From JAYFQF01 sp034927285 (lineage in GTDB: Bacteria; Bacillota; Peptococcia; DRI-13; UBA5745), in contig JAYFQF010000001.1 in NCBI GenBank assembly GCA_034927285.1, positions 1 through 64,000 of the forward strand: 64,000 nucleotides of DNA, written 5' to 3'. Below, piece after piece: positions 58,792 through 64,000 of this stretch; position 1 is the stretch's first letter, and each line of letters begins with the position of its first letter. Both the position numbers and the translations under genes were made by a program. Below the pieces are notes generated by a model. It saw only the letters and a list, made by a program, of their open reading frames with translations. It was not told the origin of the DNA and made no database searches.

Positions 58792-60597
58792 GTGCTAACT
58801 GGAGCGGAAATTTTAGTGAAAGCCTTGGAAAAAGAAAATGTGGAAGTGGTATTCTGCTATCCCGGCGGCGCCAATCTGGAAATTCTGGACTGTCTGCGGC
58901 AATCCACAATTAAAACAGTATTGGTCCGCCATGAGCAGGGGGCGGCTCACGAGGCCAGCGGCTATGCCCGGGTCAGCGGCCGGCCCGGCGTCTGCCTGAC
59001 TACCTCCGGCCCCGGCGCCACCAATCTGATTACCGGCATCGCCACCGCCGGTATGGATTCCGTGCCGCTGATCGCCATTACCGGTCAGGTAGCCACAGGC
59101 ATGGTGGGCACCGACGCCTTTCAGGAGGTGGACGTGACCGGCATTACCGATCCCATTACCAAGCATAATTATCTGGTCAAGGACGTGGATGTGCTGGCCC
59201 AGTCCATCAGGGAAGCCTTTTATATCGCCGCCAGCGGCCGCCCCGGGCCGGTGCTTCTGGACATCCCCCGGGATGTGGCCATGGCTAAGTCCCGGGTTAC
59301 GGAGGCCCCCAGGATCAGCCTGCGGGGCTATAAGCCCAACCTCACCGGCCACCAGGGCCAGATCAAGCATTTCCTTCAGCTGCTGAAAGAAGCGCAGCGG
59401 CCGGTGATCATTGCCGGCGGCGGTATCCTTTGCGCCGGCTGTTGGGAAGAGCTGAAGCGGTTGGCGGAACTGCAGCAGATCCCGGTGGCCAATACTCTGA
59501 TGGGACTGGGCAGCATCGACCTGGATCATCCCCTGGCCCTGGGCATGATGGGCGTCCATGGCCTCAGCGCGGCTAACCGGGCGGTCCAGCAAAGCGATCT
59601 GATCATTGCCTTGGGCACACGTTTTTCCGACCGGATGAGCTGCCGGGTGGAAGGGTTTGCCCCTATGGCAAAAATTGTCCATATCGACGTGGACCCGGCA
59701 GAGATCGGCAAAAATGTCCGGGTGAATGTTCCCATCGTGGGCGACCTGAAAATTGTATTAAATCAGATCCTGGAGAAGCTGGAGATCCGGGGAGAAGCCG
59801 CGGCTGCCGGAGACAAGGCCCGGGAGAACGGCGTTACTGGCAATGTCTTTGCCGCAGAGGCGGCTCCGGCTGCCGGCGGCGGCATTAACGCCGAAGGAAA
59901 CGCCGCGGACCCGGAGACGGTCTTGGGCGTGCCGGAAAGCCGGAAGGCCTGGCTGGAGACGGTGGCCGAGCTGAAAAAGCACAAGGCTCCGGAAAGCCGT
60001 CACCGGGAGGCGTTGTCCCCCATCACTGTGATCGAGGCCCTGGATAAGCTTTTGCCGCCGGACGCCATCGTGACCACCGATGTGGGGCAGCACCAGCTGT
60101 GGGCCGCTCAAAGGCTTCGGCACAAGCGGCCCCGGGGCTTTATCGCCTCCGGCGGCCTGGGGACCATGGGCTATGGCATACCCGCGGCTATCGGCGCTCA
60201 AATGGCCTGTCCCGATGCTCCGGTTGTGGTGATCAGCGGCGACGGCAGCTTTCAGATGGGCTTGCCGGAACTGGGGACCGCCATGGAACAGAAGCTGCCG
60301 CTGAAAATTTTGTTGCTTAATAACAGCTATCTGGGGATGGTTAAGCAGCTGCAGGACTTCTACAGCTGCGGCCGTTATACCGCGGTGGAATTTACCGCCA
60401 ACCCGGACTTTGAACATCTGGCCCTGGCCTATGGGGCTTTATATCTGCCGGTAAAAGACGGGTCCCGGCTGGAAGAGGCGCTGACCCGCTTCCTGGCTCA
60501 TCCCGGCCTGGCGGTACTGGAAGCCCGGGTGACGCCGGAGGAAAACGTATATCCCATGGTGTTGGCCGGCGCCAGCCTGGATGAAATGACGGAATAA
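58792..60597 (+). CDS. ilvB: Acetolactate synthase large subunit, second copy
   Basis: A 601-residue homolog of the enzyme at 55456, the same family but clearly diverged (FCYPGGANLEILDCL here, FGYPGGQILNFYEYL there). GTG 58792 gives the usual start VLTGAEILVKAL; TTG 58771 is possible. Active-site features are intact: VRHEQGAAHEASGYAR, GMMGVHG and SGDGSFQMGLPELG with NNSYLGMVKQLQ. An insert of about 50 Ala/Gly/Glu-rich residues (about 332-380) separates the FAD and C-terminal domains. There is no second small subunit gene. It closes the ilv cluster. Confidence 0.93.
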   Translation: MLTGAEILVKALEKENVEVVFCYPGGANLEILDCLRQSTIKTVLVRHEQGAAHEASGYARVSGRPGVCLTTSGPGATNLITGIATAGMDSVPLIAITGQVATGMVGTDAFQEVDVTGITDPITKHNYLVKDVDVLAQSIREAFYIAASGRPGPVLLDIPRDVAMAKSRVTEAPRISLRGYKPNLTGHQGQIKHFLQLLKEAQRPVIIAGGGILCAGCWEELKRLAELQQIPVANTLMGLGSIDLDHPLALGMMGVHGLSAANRAVQQSDLIIALGTRFSDRMSCRVEGFAPMAKIVHIDVDPAEIGKNVRVNVPIVGDLKIVLNQILEKLEIRGEAAAAGDKARENGVTGNVFAAEAAPAAGGGINAEGNAADPETVLGVPESRKAWLETVAELKKHKAPESRHREALSPITVIEALDKLLPPDAIVTTDVGQHQLWAAQRLRHKRPRGFIASGGLGTMGYGIPAAIGAQMACPDAPVVVISGDGSFQMGLPELGTAMEQKLPLKILLLNNSYLGMVKQLQDFYSCGRYTAVEFTANPDFEHLALAYGALYLPVKDGSRLEEALTRFLAHPGLAVLEARVTPEENVYPMVLAGASLDEMTE

Positions 60598-60696
60598 AGC
60601 ATCAGAGGCCGGGGGAATGAAAACCTGCTAATGGAAATCAAGGGGACTGCCGCAATCGACGCCCCCTAAACCAAACAAAGACGGCGACTGGCAGCA
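60598..60696 (+). terminator. Left half of the ilv terminator, split by the IS element
   Basis: AAAGACGGC-GA-CTGGC at about 60678-60692 matches GCCAG-AA-GCCGTCTTT at 62421-62437. Without the IS these would form a full hairpin with AGCA loop followed by ATTC. The element therefore interrupts a terminator. Confidence 0.8.
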
Positions 60697-60775
60697 TGAT
60701 AAGCTCCCTGTCAAGTAGACAGATGAAAAAATAAAAACGAGTTTACTGGACTCCGTCAATGACGGGGTCCAGCTT

Positions 60776-61666
60776 TTATGCAGCATTTTCGAGGAACTGC
60801 CGGTAGATCATCGGAGACATTTTGCTCAGTTTCTTTTGCCGGCGTTCGTAGTTGTAGAAGTATATGTAGTTTTCAATGGCCGCTGCCAGGCTGTCGTAAT
60901 CCTTAAAGTTGCCAAGGTAGTACATTTCGCATTTGAGAATGCCCCAGAAGCCTTCCATAGGCCCATTATCGATGCAGCGACCAACCCGTGACATGCTCTG
61001 TATCATTTTGGCCTTGTCTAATTTAGACCTGAATGGTTTATTGGTGTATTGAAAACCCCGGTCGCTATGAAAAATCGGATGAGCTTCCGGATATTTGGAA
61101 ACGGCCAAATCAAAAGTGTCAAATACGAGCTGGTTATTGTTGTTGCGGCCTATGGCGAAAGAGACAATGCTTCTGTCCTTGAGATCGAGGATCGCGCTCA
61201 AATACAGTTTTGCCTCTCCATACTTGAATTCTGTAACATCGGTCAGCCACTTCTCATTAAGCTTTTCCGCCGTGAAATCACGGTTCAGAATGTTCTCCGC
61301 CGTAACTTCCGGCGTAGAACGTTGGTATTGTGGACGTTTCCTGCGGATGACGGCTTGCAAGCCCACTAAGTGGGTAAGTCGGTATATGCGTTTGTAATTA
61401 TAGCTGGTCTCATATCTAGCGTTCAGTTCATCCGTCAATCGCCTGTATCCATATATCCCGTTGAATTCAGCGTAGAGATAACCAAGTTTGTGAAGCAGAT
61501 CTTCGTTTTCACACTCACGGGCACTCTTGTTACGGTGGAGCCATTTGTAATAGGCGGACCTGTTCAGGCCTAATATCCTGCAAATTTTCTCTACTGGGTA
61601 TGCCTCTCTTTCGCGCAGTTCCTTTACAGCCAGGTAAAGCCTTTCCTGCCGGACGCCGCTTAGCAC
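60776..61666 (-). CDS. IS3-family transposase OrfB (DDE integrase domain)
   Basis: A 296-residue catalytic part. Asp 143 (WLTDVTEF), Asp 202 (FHSDRGFQY) and Glu 238 (NGPMEGFWGILKCE) form the DDE triad with 35 residues between the last two, as in IS3-family enzymes. The N-terminus has an HTH-like VEKICRILGLNRSAYYKWL. It starts at GTG 61666, overlaps orfA by 7 bases and is in the -1 frame; it is probably made as an OrfAB fusion. Confidence 0.95.
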   Translation of the reverse strand: MLSGVRQERLYLAVKELREREAYPVEKICRILGLNRSAYYKWLHRNKSARECENEDLLHKLGYLYAEFNGIYGYRRLTDELNARYETSYNYKRIYRLTHLVGLQAVIRRKRPQYQRSTPEVTAENILNRDFTAEKLNEKWLTDVTEFKYGEAKLYLSAILDLKDRSIVSFAIGRNNNNQLVFDTFDLAVSKYPEAHPIFHSDRGFQYTNKPFRSKLDKAKMIQSMSRVGRCIDNGPMEGFWGILKCEMYYLGNFKDYDSLAAAIENYIYFYNYERRQKKLSKMSPMIYRQFLENAA

Positions 61667-62346
61667 CGCCTCCTTTCGATTTCTTGGACTTTTTTTAATA
61701 CGGCTATCTCCATTTCTTTCTGTTCGTTCTCGGCCTTGAGCATCTTAATCTCTGCTCTAAGGCGCTCGACTTCAGTCATTTCATCCAGTGATTTGCGTTT
61801 TCCACGCTTGTCGATGAGACCGTCTACGCCTTTTTTCTCATACTTGCCTACCCAGCTATATATCTGCTGGTAGGACACCCCATACTTCTCAATTGCTGCA
61901 GCATAGTCCTTACCCTTGGCTATGCAGTAACTGACAATTTCAATCCGCTCGTCTAACGTAGTCAATCGTCCTTTGGTCATATAGATCTTCCTCCCCCGGC
62001 CTCCGGTACTTCGAAGTTCTTTATGACCATTATATCTCGTTATCCAATTCAGGAGTTGCGTTTTACTGGGGATGTTATACCCCTTGCATATATCCACCAG
62101 GCTTCCTTCGCCCCGGAGGTATGCCTCTACTGCTGCGGTTTTTAGTTCCGCACTGTATCTGCTGTTTGTTGGTCTAGTTGCCAGCCCAGACGGGCCCATA
62201 GCCTCATAATTCGCTAGCCATTGCTGAAAACTAGTTCTTTCCACTCCGTATTCTCGCGCTAGGCTGCCCTGGCTTTCCTCCCCTTGCTTGTATTTTTCTA
62301 CTGCTTCCAATTTCTTTTCATAACTAATCATAGCTTTTCTTCCCAT
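61660..62346 (-). CDS. IS3-family transposase OrfA (DNA-binding)
   Basis: A 228-residue DNA-binding subunit with repeated helix-turn-helix units: SQGSLAREYGVERTSFQQWL, SLVDICKGYNIPSKTQLLNW and DYAAAIEKYGVSYQQIYSWV, ending in a leucine-zipper-like helix (VERLRAEIKMLKAENEQKE). It starts at ATG 62346. The A7 run at 61690-61696, just before its end, is the likely frameshift site. Confidence 0.92.
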   Translation of the reverse strand: MGRKAMISYEKKLEAVEKYKQGEESQGSLAREYGVERTSFQQWLANYEAMGPSGLATRPTNSRYSAELKTAAVEAYLRGEGSLVDICKGYNIPSKTQLLNWITRYNGHKELRSTGGRGRKIYMTKGRLTTLDERIEIVSYCIAKGKDYAAAIEKYGVSYQQIYSWVGKYEKKGVDGLIDKRGKRKSLDEMTEVERLRAEIKMLKAENEQKEMEIAVLKKVQEIERRRC

Positions 62347-62420
62347 ACAAAAACTCCCCTTTGCGTAGTCATGAAATTTTTGTTATTTCATCTGTCTACT
62401 CAAAGGGGAGCTTATCAGCA

Positions 62421-62458
62421 GCCAGAAGCCGTCTTTATTCTTATCGGGATTCTTATCG
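62421..62458 (+). terminator. Right half of the split ilv terminator
   Basis: GCCAG-AA-GCCGTCTTTATTC, the descending arm and T-rich end of the terminator interrupted by the IS. Behind it ATTCTTATCGGG is repeated twice (62437-62460). Confidence 0.8.
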
Positions 62459-62488
62459 GGGCTTACCGTAATTCATTTTTAATAAAAC

Positions 62489-62543
62489 GGATCTCCCGTA
62501 GATCTGACGTAGATCTGACGTGGATCTGACGTGGATCTGGCAT
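62489..62543. repeat. Five tandem 11-nt repeats
   Basis: Units at 62489, 62500, 62511, 62522 and 62533, exactly 11 bases apart. The three central copies read (A/G)GATCTGACGT; the first and last are degenerate. The units carry AGATCT or GGATC sequences. No frame is supported. Confidence 0.85.
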
Positions 62544-62580
62544 GGGCCCCGCAGGGGCCCGGTATGGACCTGACGCCATG

Positions 62581-62798
62581 TTTACCGGGATTTTGCTATG
62601 TTTTTAAAGCAAATCCCGGTAAATTTCTCCCGCCGTGCGCCCAAGAAAAACATCAGTGTATCTTTGTCCGCCAGGAAAAGATATACCGAACTGTCCCCGG
62701 TCAAAGCCTCCCGTCTAGCCTGGCGAAAGCAGAAAAAACAGATCTACTCCAGGTTTTTACCGGGAATTCGTTTAAAAACATAGCACTTTTCCGGTAAA
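62581..62798. repeat. Pair of inverted 43-bp elements bounding a 218-bp region
   Basis: 62581-62623 and the reverse complement of 62756-62798 share the pattern TTTACCGG-N6-GCTATGTTTTTAAA-N6-CCCGGTAAA. Thirty-one fixed positions are identical and both N6 blocks differ. The 132 bases between show no gene. It may be a miniature inverted-repeat element or a large RNA hairpin. Confidence 0.8.
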
Positions 62799-62879
62799 CA
62801 AAGCCGCTCATCATGACTTTTATCAACATTCAGCCGAATTAAATCCGGGGAAGGAGTACTTGGCAGCGTTTCAAGGTGA

Positions 62880-63152
62880 TCATATTTTAAGGCTGGAACC
62901 TTTTGCCTTACCTGCCGGCGGCTGCAAAAGTAAAGTGGTTTCCCCGGGATTCAGTGAAAGGATGCGCCGGCAGATCCGCTTGCTTTTCAGTTCCCGCCTT
63001 ACCAGGTTCTGCAATACGGAGCCGGAGCGATAGCCGTGAATAACCACCAGCTCCGATACATCCGCCGGCAGGCCGGCGATCAGCCGCTCCAGATAAAGTT
63101 TGGCGTCGGCCTTGGTCATTTGGTGGATGTCCACCCTGCGCGCCAAAGTCAT
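62880..63152 (-). CDS. Stand-alone Smr-domain protein
   Basis: A 90-residue protein made almost only of a Smr domain, known from MutS2: VDIHQMTKADAKLYLERLI, then ELVVIHGYRSGSVLQNLVRR and GETTLLLQPP. The family motif is normally D-L-H and HGxGxG; here it is DIHQM and HGYRSG, so the nuclease loop is altered. It overlaps the DUF881 gene by 4 bases (ATGA), which suggests coupled expression. Confidence 0.75.
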   Translation of the reverse strand: MTLARRVDIHQMTKADAKLYLERLIAGLPADVSELVVIHGYRSGSVLQNLVRRELKSKRICRRILSLNPGETTLLLQPPAGKAKGSSLKI

Positions 63153-64000
63153 GAGACCGTTTCTGGGCCGGCAGCTTCTTGTACGGGGGCTGAACTTCCG
63201 CCGCCGCTGCCGCTGCCGCTTTCGTTTATGATGCCTCTGCTGCTGCCGCCATTTATCGTGCCGTTAATGTCACGGCCTGTGGTGGTGCCGCCACTGCCGC
63301 TGTCGTTTATCGTGCCGTCAATGCCGTCTGTAGAACTGTCGCCTGTGTTGCCGCCGCCGCTGCCGTTTCCCTTGCTGCGGCTTGCCGTGCTGCCGGCTAT
63401 GCCGCCTGCCCCGGCGGAAGGAACGCCGGAGTCTTCTGCCGGCGGGGGCGTATATTCTTTCATATAGTAATATAAAGTTGGGCTTTTTACCGCCGTCAGC
63501 TGGATGCTTTCTTTACGGCGCAGGGTCGGATAGATTTTGTTATACATCATCAGGTCCATGAAGCCGCCGGGCAGGGTCAGGCCCTTTTCCAGGTTATTGG
63601 CATCACCGATGGCCTGAATCCGCAAGGGCCAGGTCACAGGAATATTATTTACGCATATCTCCGTACCGGAGGCCGTATCCATATAGAAAATATAACTGTT
63701 GGTGTTCAGCCTGACGCCGCTGACCGATATGGCTTCCGCGCCGGCGGCCCAAAGCTCGTTTACCAGAGAAATGATGTCGGTATACTGAACAAAGGAGGTG
63801 GCGGGAAAACTGACCTCGATACCTTGGCCGGTGACCTCGCAGCTGCCGTTGATGTATTCCAGGCGGGATAATTCCAGCTGCAGGGACTGCAAAACCATGC
63901 TTTCATCCTCCAGGGAATTTCGCCGGTCATAAAGCTGGGCGGAAAGCTCCGACATTTCCAGGCTGAGCTTCTGCCTTTTTTCTGTGAGGTTTTTTACCAT
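63149..64000 (-). CDS. DUF881-family protein with Gly/Ser-rich tail (N-terminus outside window)
   Basis: At least 283 residues, cut at the right edge; DUF881 proteins normally have a signal anchor before the part seen. The visible part begins with a coiled coil (KNLTEKRQKLSLEMSELSAQ). The DUF881 core follows: GQGIEVSFPATSF, LVNELWAAGAEAISVSGVRL and IPVTWPLRIQAIGD. The last 95 residues are low-complexity Gly/Ser/Asn/Thr with GTIN-type repeats and look like an extracellular linker. DUF881 genes often sit near division or sporulation genes in Clostridia. Function unknown. Confidence 0.85.
   Translation of the reverse strand: MVKNLTEKRQKLSLEMSELSAQLYDRRNSLEDESMVLQSLQLELSRLEYINGSCEVTGQGIEVSFPATSFVQYTDIISLVNELWAAGAEAISVSGVRLNTNSYIFYMDTASGTEICVNNIPVTWPLRIQAIGDANNLEKGLTLPGGFMDLMMYNKIYPTLRRKESIQLTAVKSPTLYYYMKEYTPPPAEDSGVPSAGAGGIAGSTASRSKGNGSGGGNTGDSSTDGIDGTINDSGSGGTTTGRDINGTINGGSSRGIINESGSGSGGGSSAPVQEAAGPETVS

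Larger units (their letters stand above)
60697..62417 (-). mobile_element. IS3-family insertion sequence (IS150-like), complete
   Basis: A 1721-bp element. Terminal inverted repeats begin TGATAAGCTCCC at both ends and share AGTAGACAGATGAAA further in. Ends are TG...CA as in IS3-family elements. A 3-base target duplication, GCA, flanks it (60694-60696 and 62418-62420). Two minus-strand genes (orfA, orfB) overlap with a slippery A7G site, the family's programmed -1 frameshift layout. Both genes are intact, so it may still be mobile. Confidence 0.92.

Noticed and set aside
62531..62797. Plus-strand open frames in the right intergenic region
   Set aside because: They run through the 11-nt repeats and the inverted 43-bp pair, lack ribosome sites and show no family features.
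1..64000. tRNA or rRNA genes
   Set aside because: No cloverleaf with a TTC-loop signature and no rRNA segments were recognised on either strand by eye.

Overview
The window looks like the chromosome of a Gram-positive anaerobe of the Bacillota, most likely class Clostridia; genus cannot be read from the sequence. Grounds: the Firmicutes order tuf / S10-spc-alpha ribosomal operon, zinc-binding forms of S14, S4, L36 and adenylate kinase, the ecfA1-ecfA2-ecfT-truA cluster, a sigma factor paired with a DUF4367-type membrane protein, 'stalk' (copper amine oxidase-like) secreted proteins, DUF881 and 3D-domain proteins, FeoAB with a DtxR regulator, strong AGGAGG ribosome binding sites and frequent TTG/GTG starts. 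Coding DNA is moderately GC-rich and several intergenic regions are AT-rich.

Layout. 1-3.6 kb: end of tuf, a sigma factor / membrane anti-sigma-like / small secreted protein operon, a methyltransferase and a 17-nt tandem repeat array. 3.7-18.8 kb: one promoter and leader, then the ribosomal superoperon rpsJ to rplQ with secY, adk, infA and rpoA. It is closed by a strong terminator. Two unusual inserts sit inside it: a duplicated 67-bp element between rplF and rplR, and three 33-nt hairpin repeats between rpmJ and rpsM. No map gene lies between adk and infA.

18.8-33.3 kb: single genes and pairs that separate rplQ from its usual neighbours ecfA1A2T-truA (33.3-36.7 kb): an FMN-binding protein, uracil permease, homoserine O-acyltransferase, a heterodimeric ABC transporter behind a strong promoter/operator, a GHL10-amidase fusion, an EamA transporter with Fur, a DUF2798-like protein, hemolysin III and a stalk-domain protein. 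36.7-46.1 kb: several divergent regulator/target pairs (Lrp with an AhpD-like protein, LysR with an enolase-superfamily enzyme, MarR with a quinone oxidoreductase), a surface lipoprotein, a 3D-domain protein and an NYN nuclease. 46.2-53.2 kb is rich in metal genes: FeoAB with divergent DtxR, an ArsR regulator with a Cys/His-rich tail in front of an ABC exporter, and a ZIP transporter. A candidate small RNA unit lies beside feoB.

53.4-60.6 kb: branched-chain amino acid synthesis, ilvD, ilvB-ilvN-ilvC and a second acetolactate synthase large subunit. An IS3-family element (60697-62417) has inserted into the loop of the terminator that ends this cluster. The right end holds short repeats, a pair of inverted 43-bp elements, a stand-alone Smr protein and a DUF881 protein cut by the window edge. 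Iron or other metal handling (Fur, DtxR, FeoAB, ZIP, ArsR, possibly the ABC pair) and biosynthesis are the two functional themes. Unusual short tandem repeats recur in the intergenic regions.
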